Assembly (NCBI GenBank): GCA_902826815.1
Contig: CADEGF010000006.1
Location: forward strand, 1-64,000
Source of the DNA: an uncultured Mycobacteriaceae bacterium
Lineage (GTDB): Bacteria > Actinomycetota > Actinomycetes > Mycobacteriales > Mycobacteriaceae
Direction of reading: 5' to 3'
DNA: 64,000 nucleotides
How positions within the stretch are numbered: the stretch's first letter is position 1; the number at the start of each line of letters is the position of its first letter. A model generated the notes under the pieces. The model was not told the DNA's origin. It searched no databases and saw only the letters and a list, made by a program, of their open reading frames with translations. Both the position numbers and the translations under genes were made by a program. Of the stretch, positions 1-9,592 are shown in pieces.

Positions 1-357
1 GTCACCGCTGTGTGCCATCACTTCAGCGAGCAATCCTGGAGCTTGCGGCGGAGGTCGCCAATACTGGTGATCGGCAAGGTCTCGCAGCCCTGCGATGATT
101 TCGGATGTCGACAGCTTCGCTTTGCGGCGTGCCAGCTCGTCGATGGCGCGATCCGGATTTCCGCGACGCGCTCCCAGCAACGTCATCTTGAGGGTTCCGT
201 CGGCCAGAAAGCTCAACAAATGGGCGCTCACTGTCTTCACGTCCCAGCCAGCGCAGAGGCCTGGGGTCGCCAGCTGAGCCTCGTCGAGGTCGTCGATCAG
301 ATCCGCGACACGACGACGTTCGCCTGCGGTCGCGGTGAGAATCTGATCACGCTCCAC
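1..357 (-). CDS. Maleylpyruvate isomerase/DinB-like (TIGR03083-type) protein, 5' part
   Basis: Only the first 119 codons are present; the gene continues beyond the left edge. The translation begins VERDQILTATAGERRRVADL, continues through a GWDVKTVSAHL stretch near residue 40 and reaches LAEVMAHSGD at the edge. This pattern (GW.V..V..HL, then AEV..H..D) is that of the mycothiol-dependent maleylpyruvate isomerase-like family of actinobacterial four-helix metal-binding proteins, where the histidines bind a divalent metal. The substrate is unknown. The GTG start was chosen because a TATTCT box ends 6 nt upstream, the usual layout for a leaderless mycobacterial mRNA. An in-frame GTG at 441 would make a longer protein starting inside the terminator hairpin and is less likely. 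Confidence 0.72.
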   Translation of the reverse strand, partial: MERDQILTATAGERRRVADLIDDLDEAQLATPGLCAGWDVKTVSAHLLSFLADGTLKMTLLGARRGNPDRAIDELARRKAKLSTSEIIAGLRDLADHQYWRPPPQAPGLLAEVMAHSGD

Positions 358-363
358 CGCAAG

Positions 364-369
364 AGAATA
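364..369 (-). promoter_or_regulatory. -10 box, leaderless start of the edge gene
   Basis: On the minus strand TATTCT is followed by exactly 6 nt and then the GTG start at 357. This TANNNT-N6-RTG layout is typical of mycobacterial leaderless transcripts. No Shine-Dalgarno sequence is seen before the GTG. Confidence 0.5.
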
Positions 370-428
370 CGGCCATCTCGTACCGAGGAGTCCGAAATAG
401 GAAGGGTCTCCCGCCTCGTGAGCGCGCC

Positions 429-490
429 CGCGAGCAGACACAAAAACCCCTAATTCCGCGAGGAATTAGGGGTTTCTGTGTCTGCTCGCG
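429..490. terminator. Very long hairpin terminator after groEL1
   Basis: A 29-bp inverted repeat with one mismatch (A443/C476) surrounds a 4-nt GCGA loop at 458-461. The inner arm is AAACCCCTAATTCC and its complement; the outer arm is CGCGAGCAGACAC and its complement. It starts 13 nt past the groEL1 stop (minus strand) and just upstream of the next minus-strand gene. A-rich/T-rich segments sit inside the stem rather than after it. It can act in both directions as a terminator or RNA 3'-end stabiliser. Confidence 0.75.
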
Positions 491-502
491 CAGAGAAATT
501 AC

Positions 503-2179
<1,677 letters not shown>

Positions 2180-2215
2180 TCATGCGGGGATCACCGGGGC
2201 GGTCAAGCTCGTCGA

Positions 2216-2518
2216 TTATTTGTTGACGATGGCCAGCACGTCGCGCGCGGACAGGATCAAGTACTCCTCGTTGTTGTACTTGATCTCGGTGCCGCCGTAC
2301 TTGCTGTAGATGACGGTGTCGCCCTCCGACACGTCCAGCGGAATCCGCTTCTCGCCGTCCTCGTCCCACCGGCCGGGACCGACTGCGACGACGGTGCCCT
2401 CCTGCGGCTTCTCCTTGGCGGTGTCGGGGATGACCAGACCGGACGCGGTGGTCGTCTCGGCCTCGTTGGCCTGTACGAGGATCTTGTCCTCGAGTGGCTT
2501 GATGTTCACGCTCGCCAC
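2216..2518 (-). CDS. groES: 10 kDa co-chaperonin GroES
   Basis: A 100-residue GroES that caps the chaperonin ring. The sequence [20 protein letters not shown] and the mobile-loop region [18 protein letters not shown] match mycobacterial GroES, as does the C-terminal [19 protein letters not shown]. The start is GTG at 2518, preceded by GGAAGGG about 7 nt upstream; the length matches the 100-residue family norm. groEL1 follows. The promoter lies between this start and the CIRCE element at 2631-2662, so HrcA-type heat-shock repression is expected. Confidence 0.97.
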   Translation of the reverse strand: MASVNIKPLEDKILVQANEAETTTASGLVIPDTAKEKPQEGTVVAVGPGRWDEDGEKRIPLDVSEGDTVIYSKYGGTEIKYNNEEYLILSARDVLAIVNK

Positions 2519-2630
2519 GATGGAGCCCTTCCAGTAGTTCGGGTGTTGACAGCTCTATTAGGTATTGGCATGCGTCCCTGCCCTCGCGCCGTCGTCGCGG
2601 GTGCCGGTCAAGGGCGTGGCCGCCTGCCAC

Positions 2631-2662
2631 CTAGCACTCTATACATGAGAGTGCTAGCACTC
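2631..2662. promoter_or_regulatory. CIRCE (HrcA) operator with extra half-site
   Basis: CTAGCACTC (2631-2639), a 9-nt spacer and GAGTGCTAG (2649-2657) match the CIRCE consensus TTAGCACTC-N9-GAGTGCTAA with one changed end base per arm. The right arm overlaps a perfect 14-bp palindrome, GAGTGCTAGCACTC (2649-2662), giving a third half-site. It sits 113 nt upstream of groES. HrcA binding is the known role of such elements. Confidence 0.93.
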
Positions 2663-2741
2663 AAGGTCGCCCCATGCCTATCGCCCTTGGCGAACACGCA
2701 GATCGCCGAAATATGCGATGACCAGCGTATGAACAGGTCGC

Positions 2742-3200
2742 CTACTTCTCGAATGCCTTCGGGTCCACCATCAGGTGGGCCGATACGTCGCCGATCATCT
2801 GGATCTCGACCTTGCGCTCGGTGAAGTGCCACCCATCGTCGTCACGGCCGAACCTGTCGTAGTAGCGGCCGACGACGATCGGCTGTATCGGCACGGTCTC
2901 GGTGTCCTGAACCACGCAGAACGTCGATCGGGTGGTTGCGGTGCCGTCGTCGTTCAGCTCGACGATCGGGTTGAGCACCATATGCCGTGTGCACGGGGTG
3001 TTTCCATGGTCCGGATAACGGCGGGTGGTCATCGCGAACAGGTTGGCGATGTTCTCCTCTCCTGACACCGAACCGGACGCCGGGCCGCCGAAGGTGGATC
3101 GGGCCAGCAGCCGGCCAACGCCGTCGAAGTCACCGGCGTCGATGAGCTCGGCGTAGCGGTAAAGCAACTCGGTGATCTCGAGTTTGTCTTGTGGACTCAC
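2742..3200 (-). CDS. SnoaL-like/NTF2-fold protein
   Basis: A 152-residue protein with a SnoaL/NTF2-like (cystatin-like fold) pattern: an N-terminal helix [20 protein letters not shown] with D near a D..G.FDGV segment, then beta strands with [12 protein letters not shown] and [14 protein letters not shown]. The family includes ketosteroid-isomerase-like enzymes and non-catalytic binding proteins, so no reaction can be assigned. Start GTG at 3200 was chosen because AAAGGA lies about 6 nt upstream and the codon overlaps the tsaD stop as GTGA. It therefore ends the alr-tsaD operon by translational coupling. M. tuberculosis lacks this gene between tsaD (gcp) and groES. Confidence 0.8.
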   Translation of the reverse strand: MSPQDKLEITELLYRYAELIDAGDFDGVGRLLARSTFGGPASGSVSGEENIANLFAMTTRRYPDHGNTPCTRHMVLNPIVELNDDGTATTRSTFCVVQDTETVPIQPIVVGRYYDRFGRDDDGWHFTERKVEIQMIGDVSAHLMVDPKAFEK

Positions 3201-4219
3201 AGCTGTCCTTTCACCACCGGCAGACCCGGATCGCTTGCGACGTCCAGCGGGGACGGCGGCGCACCCGCCGCGACCAGATGCGCCGCGAACGACGCGATCA
3301 TCGCGCCGTTGTCGGTGCACAGCCGCGGCCGTGGGATGCGCAGCGTCAAACCGTTTGCCGCACAGCGTTCCTCGGCCAACTCACGCAATCGGGAGTTGGC
3401 GGCGACGCCTCCGGCGATCAGCAGCGTCGACACCCCGAGGTCGGTGGCGGCCCGCACCGCCTTCATGGTCAGCACGTCGGCGACCGCCTCCTGGAACCCG
3501 GCGGCGACGTCGGCCTGCGGTGCGGAGGGATTCTTCTCGACGAAGCGTGCGACGGCCGTCTTGAGTCCGGAGAAGCTGAACGAGTACGGGTCATCGCGCG
3601 GCCCGGTCATCCCGCGGGGAAACGCGATCGCCTCACGGTCGCCATCGCGAGCGAGATCGTCGAGGACCTTGCCGCCCGGGTAGCCGAGGCCGAGCAGACG
3701 CGCGATCTTGTCGTACGCCTCCCCCGCGGCGTCGTCGACGGTGCTCCCGAGCTCTTCGATCGGCTCGGCCAGCGACCGAACGTGCAGCAGGTTGGTGTGA
3801 CCGCCCGACACCAGCAGCCCGATGCATTCCGGCAGCGGACCGTGGTCGTACACGTCGGCGGCGAGGTGCCCGCCGAGGTGGTTGACCGCGTAGAACGGCA
3901 CCTGCCAGGCGACCGCATACGCCTTGGCCGCGGCCACGCCCACCAGCAGGGCGCCTGCCAGCCCTGGGCCGATCGTGGCCGCGACGACGTCAGGCTTCGC
4001 GATGCCAGCAGCATCGAGCGCGCGCCGCATCGTCGGCCCCAACGCCTCCAGGTGCGCACGCGACGCAATCTCGGGGACGACGCCACCGAACCTCGCGTGC
4101 TCGTCGACGCTGGAGGCCACCTCATCGGCCAGCAGCGTCACCGTGCCGTCGTCGGCCAATCCGGCGATACCGATTCCCGTTTCATCGCAGGAGCTTTCGA
4201 TGGCCAGGATGGTCGTCAC
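3197..4219 (-). CDS. tsaD: tRNA threonylcarbamoyladenosine transferase TsaD
   Basis: A 340-residue Kae1/Gcp-family protein that transfers the threonylcarbamoyl group to A37 of ANN-decoding tRNAs, working with TsaB and TsaE. The ASKHA-fold start [14 protein letters not shown] is intact. The metal-binding motif NHLGGH is at residues 113-118, VSGGHT follows near 138-142, and [10 protein letters not shown] and the C-terminal CTDNGAMIA are present. Start GTG at 4219 gives the usual N-terminus and overlaps the rimI stop as GTGA. tsaE, tsaB and rimI lie immediately upstream in one operon, supplying all dedicated t6A partners except TsaC/Sua5. Confidence 0.96.
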   Translation of the reverse strand: MTTILAIESSCDETGIGIAGLADDGTVTLLADEVASSVDEHARFGGVVPEIASRAHLEALGPTMRRALDAAGIAKPDVVAATIGPGLAGALLVGVAAAKAYAVAWQVPFYAVNHLGGHLAADVYDHGPLPECIGLLVSGGHTNLLHVRSLAEPIEELGSTVDDAAGEAYDKIARLLGLGYPGGKVLDDLARDGDREAIAFPRGMTGPRDDPYSFSFSGLKTAVARFVEKNPSAPQADVAAGFQEAVADVLTMKAVRAATDLGVSTLLIAGGVAANSRLRELAEERCAANGLTLRIPRPRLCTDNGAMIASFAAHLVAAGAPPSPLDVASDPGLPVVKGQL

Positions 4220-4680
4220 TTCTGCGCTCCCTTCGCGGGTCGTTGCATGGTGTAGGCGTCGGCACCGCTGACCCGGTAGTAGCGCTTGCGCAACCCGACG
4301 TTGACGAAGCCCGCGCTCTCGTACATCGCAATCGCAGCTACATTGTCCGTCCGTACCTCGAGATAGACCGAGTCGTCCGTGGCGACGCTGAGAAGCCGGT
4401 CCAACATCTCGCGGCCGATGCCCTTCCCCTGATATGCGGAATCGACACCGATGGTGTGAATCTCGTACTCGTACGGCGGCGTTCGGCCGAGCCGAGCGAT
4501 CCCCCCGTAGCCGACGAGATTGTCGTCGGCGCGTGCCGCGACATAGTGGATGTGCGGTGCGGCCAGTTCCCGGAGGAATGCCGCCGCGGGCCACGGGTCG
4601 TCGCCGTCGAACAGCTGCGCCTCGAGTTCCGCACACCGCGCCGCATCGCTCGGCGCCAGCTCGTCGTAGGTGACCGTCAT
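4216..4680 (-). CDS. rimI: Ribosomal-protein-alanine N-acetyltransferase RimI
   Basis: A 154-residue GNAT-fold acetyltransferase. The acetyl-CoA motif A reads [11 protein letters not shown] near residues 92-102; the C-terminal [23 protein letters not shown] is the usual GNAT motif B with the RimI aromatic ending. RimI acetylates the N-terminal alanine of ribosomal protein S18 in E. coli; in actinobacteria its range may be wider. ATG at 4680 overlaps the tsaB stop as ATGA, and its own stop overlaps tsaD as GTGA. The tsaB-rimI-tsaD order is conserved in mycobacteria (Rv3421c-Rv3419c). Confidence 0.93.
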   Translation of the reverse strand: MTVTYDELAPSDAARCAELEAQLFDGDDPWPAAAFLRELAAPHIHYVAARADDNLVGYGGIARLGRTPPYEYEIHTIGVDSAYQGKGIGREMLDRLLSVATDDSVYLEVRTDNVAAIAMYESAGFVNVGLRKRYYRVSGADAYTMQRPAKGAQK

Positions 4681-5315
4681 GACGGTGCCGCTCGAGCGAC
4701 GATCTGCGGCTTGGCGTCCGGCCTGCGCAAGTACAGAGGGACGAGCGGCGGCGGCGGCGCCGACCAGTCGACGACACGCACCAACCCCGATGCCGTCGGG
4801 TAGACGGCGGGCTGCCGCGGCAGCGCGAACATGGCGGCATGCTCGGGCGAACCGGCGACGGCGCCGACGTCGGTCGGCACGTCGGCTGGCGCACAGACCG
4901 CTGGTCCGTCCGTACGCAGCCCGTCGCGGTAGCGCGCCCAGTACACTTCGCGACGACGGGCGTCGGTGACCACGAGCACCTCGCCAGCCGTGTCGACGCC
5001 GATCGCATCGAGGCTGCACACGCCGTACACCGGTACACCGAGGGCCTGCCCGTATGCGGCGGCGGTGGCCATTCCCACCCGCAGCCCCGTGAAAGGGCCT
5101 GGGCCGCAACCCACTACGACGGTGTTCAGGTCGGTGACCGCCATTCCCGCATCGGCGAGCGCGGCCAGCACGTTGGGAGTCAGCCGTTCGGCGTGCGCAC
5201 GTGCGTCGACGGTCACCCGTTCGGCCAGCACGTCGATGCTGTCACCGTGGCGCCGGACGATTCCCGCGGTGACGGCGGGCGTTGCGGTGTCGATGGCGAG
5301 GACGACGTTCGTCAT
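4677..5315 (-). CDS. tsaB: tRNA t6A dimerisation factor TsaB
   Basis: A 212-residue ASKHA-fold protein that binds TsaD as a non-catalytic partner in t6A37 synthesis. The N-terminus [19 protein letters not shown] and the [15 protein letters not shown] segment near residues 69-83 are TsaB hallmarks. The distal part is shorter and proline-rich ([18 protein letters not shown]), as is common in TsaB. ATG at 5315 overlaps the tsaE stop as ATGA. Confidence 0.94.
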   Translation of the reverse strand: MTNVVLAIDTATPAVTAGIVRRHGDSIDVLAERVTVDARAHAERLTPNVLAALADAGMAVTDLNTVVVGCGPGPFTGLRVGMATAAAYGQALGVPVYGVCSLDAIGVDTAGEVLVVTDARRREVYWARYRDGLRTDGPAVCAPADVPTDVGAVAGSPEHAAMFALPRQPAVYPTASGLVRVVDWSAPPPPLVPLYLRRPDAKPQIVARAAPS

Positions 5316-5779
5316 GACCTGCTCCACCGCCAGATAGCAGTCCGCACTTCGGTATCGACGGCGCGCTCGAGCCGAATGTCGAGATACCGGTCCGAGAGTC
5401 GTTCGACGATGCCTTCGCCCCATTCGACGACGACTACCGCATCGGCGAGGTCGGTGTCGAGGTCCAGCGAGTCGAGTTCACCGAGCAGATCGGCGCCCGC
5501 GTGGTCCAGCAGCCGGTACATGTCGACATGCACCATCGCGGGGGAACCGGATTTCCGCGGCCGGTGAACCCTGGCCAACACGTAGGTCGGCGACATCACC
5601 GGGCCGTAGACGTCCATCGCCTCAGCGATTCCCTTGGCCAGCACCGTCTTACCCGCACCCAACGGCCCGGACAGCACCACCACGTCGCCTGCTCGCAACT
5701 GCCCGCCGAGCTTCGCGCCGAGCGTCTTGGTGTCCTCGGCGGTCGACAGTTCCGCGGTGCCCGCCGACTGGTCAGCCAT
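5312..5779 (-). CDS. tsaE: tRNA t6A ATPase TsaE
   Basis: A 155-residue P-loop ATPase of the t6A machinery. Walker A GPLGAGKT is at residues 38-45, followed by SPTYVLARVH and the VHVDMYRL segment with the conserved aspartate; VVVVEWGEGI is the Walker B-like strand. Its ATP hydrolysis turns over the TsaB-TsaD complex. The start ATG at 5779 overlaps the upstream hydrolase gene by 8 nt, so translation is probably coupled. Confidence 0.95.
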   Translation of the reverse strand: MADQSAGTAELSTAEDTKTLGAKLGGQLRAGDVVVLSGPLGAGKTVLAKGIAEAMDVYGPVMSPTYVLARVHRPRKSGSPAMVHVDMYRLLDHAGADLLGELDSLDLDTDLADAVVVVEWGEGIVERLSDRYLDIRLERAVDTEVRTAIWRWSRS

Positions 5780-6863
5780 GGGGTCGTGCCCGTTCGCGGA
5801 TCCGGCGTGTCATCGCGACGAGCTTGGACGGCGTCGCGCGCTCGACCAGCCGAACCAGGGCGTCGTCGATGACCTCGGGTTGTTCCAGCTGCACCAGATG
5901 CCCTCCGCCGCCGACGATCACCAGCTCGGATTTGGGCAGCGCGGCGGCCATCGCCCGCGAGTGTTCGGCCGGGGTGATCAGGTCGCGGTCCCCGCAGGCG
6001 ATCAGCGTCGGCACCTTGGCCAGCGTGCGAAGGCCCGCGTCCTCGTCGTGCACCTCGAGGGCGTGCAGGAACTCCACAAGGGTGACGATCGACGTGCCGT
6101 GCATCATCTTCTCGGAGAAGGCGACGACGCTCGGGCTCACCTCCCGGTCGCCATAGGACGCCGCCCGCAGGATCGGCGCGATTACCGACTTGGCTGCACC
6201 CCTGGTGCGGTGCACGGTCTTCGGTGCGTAGCGCACCGCGAACCGAACGGCCTCCAGCACAGGGTTCTTCAGGATCTCCGTCAGGGGCGACCTGTCGACG
6301 CCCGCTGCCGCGGATGAGATCAGCGCCGCGCCGACGATGGGGGTGGGATAGCGCTGCGGGTACTGACGGGCGTGCGAGAGCACGGTCATTCCACCCATCG
6401 AGTGCCCGACGAGCACCACCGGACCCCTCGGCGCCGTCACGGCGAGGATGGTCTCGAGATCGCGGCCGAGCTGCTCGATCGAGTAGGTGTCCGGTGGCGC
6501 CTCGCCGGACTGGCCGTGGCCGCGCTGGTCGTAGAACACCATGCGCACCTGTGGGTTCCACTCCTGAGCGAGCCGTACCCGCTGGAAGTAGAAGGCGCCC
6601 ATGCGAAGACAGAACCCGTGTGAGAACACCACGGTCAGCGGTGCCCCCTCGGGTCCGACCTCGCGCACCGCGAGATCGACTCCGTCGGGTGTGGTCACCA
6701 CGGAGCTGCGGTCGGCGTCGAGAAGCTCGAAGTCCTCGCCCTGGTACTCGTCTTCGCTGGTGGTCCGGCGGGTCATCGACCGCGCGACGGTGACCCCGGC
6801 GATCGTGCCGACCGCGGCCAACCCCGCGACACCCGCCAACAGGCCCTTATTGCCCAATGTCAT
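5772..6863 (-). CDS. Alpha/beta hydrolase with N-terminal membrane anchor
   Basis: A 363-residue alpha/beta hydrolase. Residues about 7-27 ([20 protein letters not shown]) form one hydrophobic segment followed by RSMTRR, suggesting a signal anchor. The catalytic domain shows the oxyanion region [11 protein letters not shown], then [10 protein letters not shown], nucleophile elbow GHSMGG, an acid-region CGDRDLITP and a late [12 protein letters not shown] with the probable catalytic histidine. Substrate unknown; esterase or lipase activity is possible. It overlaps alr by 17 nt upstream and tsaE by 8 nt downstream, matching the M. tuberculosis gene between alr and tsaE (Rv3422c region). Confidence 0.88.
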   Translation of the reverse strand: MTLGNKGLLAGVAGLAAVGTIAGVTVARSMTRRTTSEDEYQGEDFELLDADRSSVVTTPDGVDLAVREVGPEGAPLTVVFSHGFCLRMGAFYFQRVRLAQEWNPQVRMVFYDQRGHGQSGEAPPDTYSIEQLGRDLETILAVTAPRGPVVLVGHSMGGMTVLSHARQYPQRYPTPIVGAALISSAAAGVDRSPLTEILKNPVLEAVRFAVRYAPKTVHRTRGAAKSVIAPILRAASYGDREVSPSVVAFSEKMMHGTSIVTLVEFLHALEVHDEDAGLRTLAKVPTLIACGDRDLITPAEHSRAMAAALPKSELVIVGGGGHLVQLEQPEVIDDALVRLVERATPSKLVAMTRRIRERARPHG

Positions 6864-8025
6864 CCGCTCCGCGGTATGACCTGACGACCCGACCTCGCGG
6901 GCTGGTGACGACCTCGTAGTGGATGGTGTCGAGCATGTCGGCCCAGTCCTGCGCTGTGGGTTCCCCGTCGGCGCCGGGCCCGAACAGAATCGCCTCGTCG
7001 CCCTCGCTGACGTCGCCGGCGTCGGGACCGAGGTCGACGACGAACTGGTCCATGCAGATTCGGCCGACGTTGGGCCGCAGTCTGCCGTTGATCATCACGC
7101 TCATCCGTCCGCTCAGGGGGCGGAAGACGCCGTCGGCGTAACCGAGCGGCACAAGTGCCAGCGTGGTTTCGTGGTCGGCGACCCAGGTGTGCCCGTAGGA
7201 CACCCCTTCGCCGGCGTGAACCGATTTGACCAGAGCCACAGGGGCTTTCAACGTCATCGCGGGTCGCAGTCCCAAATCGCCGCGCTCGGGGATCGGGCTG
7301 AGCCCGTATACCGCGATGCCGGTTCGCACCATGTCGTATGCCAGGTCGGGCCGCGTCATCGCCGCGGGCGAGTTGGAAAGATGCGCGATCTCGAAATGCA
7401 CCCCGTGATCGCGCGCCTGATTGCGCATATCGGTGAGGCGTCGCGCCTGCAGGTCGTTGACGGGGTTGTCGGGGTCGTCGCCGTGGGCGAGGTGCGACAT
7501 GATGCCCCGCAGCAGGATCGCCTCATCGGCCGCCGCGCGGCTCAGTGCCGTCAGCATCGCCGGATACTCGGCAGGGCTGACCCCGTTGCGGCTCAGCCCG
7601 GTGTCGACCTTGACGGTGATGTTCGCGGTCACTCCGGTGAGCTTCGCCGCGACCAACAGATCGTCCAGTTGCCGCGGTGAGGACAGCGCCACCTGGATGT
7701 CGGACTGCAGGGCCGGGGCGAAGTCGGTGCCTGGCCGATGCAGCCATGCCAGCACCGGGGCGGTGATGCCGTCGCGGCGCAACGCCAGCGCCTCCTCGAT
7801 GGTGGCGACGCCGATCTCGGCAGCGCCCGCGGCGAGCGCGGACCGCGCGACCTGGGTGGCTCCGTGGCCGTATCCGTCGGCCTTGACGACGGCCATCACC
7901 TGCGCCGAGCCGGCGTGTTCACGCAGCACCCGGACGTTGTGCCTGATCGCTGCGAGGTCCACCGCCGCCTCGGCGTTCGTGCCTGGCGTCAGGGAAGTCG
8001 TCGGTTCGGTCGTCGGCATGGTCAT
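6847..8025 (-). CDS. alr: Alanine racemase
   Basis: A 392-residue fold-type III PLP enzyme interconverting L- and D-alanine for peptidoglycan. The PLP lysine is K48 in [11 protein letters not shown] and the second catalytic residue is Y277 in GVSYGHTW. The segment RNGVSP near residue 146 and the C-terminal MDQFVVDLG and [13 protein letters not shown] are family hallmarks. Two ATG starts are close together (8025 and 8019); AAAGGTG upstream fits the second slightly better. It heads the alr-hydrolase-tsaEB-rimI-tsaD chain. The cytosolic enzyme is the D-cycloserine target. Confidence 0.97.
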   Translation of the reverse strand: MTMPTTEPTTSLTPGTNAEAAVDLAAIRHNVRVLREHAGSAQVMAVVKADGYGHGATQVARSALAAGAAEIGVATIEEALALRRDGITAPVLAWLHRPGTDFAPALQSDIQVALSSPRQLDDLLVAAKLTGVTANITVKVDTGLSRNGVSPAEYPAMLTALSRAAADEAILLRGIMSHLAHGDDPDNPVNDLQARRLTDMRNQARDHGVHFEIAHLSNSPAAMTRPDLAYDMVRTGIAVYGLSPIPERGDLGLRPAMTLKAPVALVKSVHAGEGVSYGHTWVADHETTLALVPLGYADGVFRPLSGRMSVMINGRLRPNVGRICMDQFVVDLGPDAGDVSEGDEAILFGPGADGEPTAQDWADMLDTIHYEVVTSPRGRVVRSYRGADDIGQ

Positions 8026-8092
8026 GTCACCTTTGCCGATTGTCCCAGACCGGCGATATGGACCCCACCAGCGCAGCTACTGGGCGGTGCGC

Positions 8093-9592
8093 TCAGCGCT
8101 CACTGCGAACCCAGTCGCGGGGCCGCAGCCGCCACGTCGCCCTCGCATAGTCGAGTTCGGAGTGTGGCCACTGGGTGACGATGCGGCCCGTCGGCGACCG
8201 GTAATAGCTGTCGCAGCGCGTCCAGATGGTCTGCTTCAGCTCCGTGGCGATCCTGTCGTTGTATCGGCGTTCCACGTCGGGATGGACGTCGACGAAACCT
8301 CCCTTGCCTGCGATGCGATTCACCGCGCTCGCGACCAGCCGGGCGCCCGCCTCGAGGATGTAGATGATCGAGTTGGCTCCCTGGTTGGTGTTCGGACCGT
8401 AGAGCATGAAGAAGTTCGGAAACCCGCTGACGGCGGTACCGAGGTAGGCCTGCGGATCCAAACCCCAACGCTCGTGCAGGCTTTCGCCGTCGACACCGAT
8501 GACGTCCAGACCCGACAGGTAGCTGGTGGTTTCGAATCCTGTCGCCAGCACAATGACGTCGACCTCGAATGCCTTGCCGTCGGCGGTCACGAGAGCGGAT
8601 TCGGTGACATGGTCGATGCCGTCGGCTACCAGTTCGACGTGCTCGCGCTGCAGTGCGGTGTAGTACTTCTCGCCGAGCAGCACGCGCTTGCACCGGAACG
8701 GGTACCTTGGCGTCAACGCATCGCGCAACCGCTCGTCGTCGACGTGTTTGCGCAGAAATCCCTCTGACAGCTGTTGGACGACCGCCATTCGCGGGTTATC
8801 GGGGGTCAGCGCGGTGTTGTCGTGCTGCAACTTCCACAACCGCCACCGTTCCCGCACCGGCGCCCATGGCAGGCGGCGGTACCGCGACAGCTCGTCCGCG
8901 CTGTACGGCCGGTCCTCCTTCGGCACCATCCACGGCGGCGTGCGCTGGAATACGGTCAACTCCGCTGCGACATCGGCGAGTTCGGGAACCACCTGAACGC
9001 CGCTGGCGCCCGTGCCGATCACGGCCACCCGCTTACCGGTCAGGTCGACGGAGCCATCCCACTGCGCCGTGTGCATCATCGTGCCTGCGAAGTCCGTCAA
9101 GCCTGCGATATCGGGATAGCGGGTGGCGCCGAACAGCCCGACGGCGCTAACGACGACATCCGCCGTCACGGTGTCGCGGTCGGTGAGGTTCACCTCCCAG
9201 CGCGACGCTTCGGTGTTCCACCGAATGCTGCTCACTTCTGTTTCCAGCATCAGGTGTCTGCGGAGGTCGAAGTCGTCGGCGACCTTCTCCAGGTAGGCGA
9301 GAATCTCCGGTTGGTATGCGTAGGTGCGGCTCCACGCCCGGTTCGGCGCGAACGAGAACGAGTAGAGATGGCTCGCAATGTCGCAGGCCGCGCCAGGGTA
9401 GGTGTTGCGCCGCCACGTCCCACCGACGCCGTCGGCACTTTCGATGATGGTCAGGTTGTCGATTCCCTTGCGCCGCAACGCCACCGCGGCAGCGAGGCCA
9501 CCGAAGCCCGCCCCGATGATCACCACCCGGGGCGACGGCCTTCGGCGTGTCAGCGCCAGTATCCGCCCGGCCAGATAGCGACGTCTCGTCAC
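8093..9592 (-). CDS. Flavin-containing (Baeyer-Villiger type) monooxygenase
   Basis: A 499-residue class B flavoprotein monooxygenase. The FAD Rossmann motif GAGFGGLAAAVALRR is near residue 24, a second Rossmann motif (GTGASGVQVVPELA) binds NADPH, and the Baeyer-Villiger fingerprint F-x-G-x-x-x-H-x-x-x-W-D is present as FAGTMMHTAQWD. It should insert oxygen into ketones or oxidise heteroatoms; the substrate is unknown. GTG at 9592 overlaps the stop of the upstream monooxygenase as GTGA, so the two are probably co-made. A 67-nt gap separates it from alr. The arginine-rich N-terminus (RRRYLAGRILALTRRRPSP) before the FAD motif is unusual. Confidence 0.88.
   Translation of the reverse strand: MTRRRYLAGRILALTRRRPSPRVVIIGAGFGGLAAAVALRRKGIDNLTIIESADGVGGTWRRNTYPGAACDIASHLYSFSFAPNRAWSRTYAYQPEILAYLEKVADDFDLRRHLMLETEVSSIRWNTEASRWEVNLTDRDTVTADVVVSAVGLFGATRYPDIAGLTDFAGTMMHTAQWDGSVDLTGKRVAVIGTGASGVQVVPELADVAAELTVFQRTPPWMVPKEDRPYSADELSRYRRLPWAPVRERWRLWKLQHDNTALTPDNPRMAVVQQLSEGFLRKHVDDERLRDALTPRYPFRCKRVLLGEKYYTALQREHVELVADGIDHVTESALVTADGKAFEVDVIVLATGFETTSYLSGLDVIGVDGESLHERWGLDPQAYLGTAVSGFPNFFMLYGPNTNQGANSIIYILEAGARLVASAVNRIAGKGGFVDVHPDVERRYNDRIATELKQTIWTRCDSYYRSPTGRIVTQWPHSELDYARATWRLRPRDWVRSER

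Noticed and set aside
10-453. 147-codon plus-strand open frame at the left edge
   Set aside because: It is antisense to the TIGR03083-like gene, whose minus-strand frame has the family motifs, and it ends inside the terminator stem.
4220-5038. Upstream extension of tsaD to a 613-codon frame
   Set aside because: The extension lies over rimI and tsaB in another frame; TsaD homology starts at GTG 4219 with a GTGA overlap. Similar false extensions were removed from rpsI, mycP4, truA and the 8093-9592 monooxygenase.
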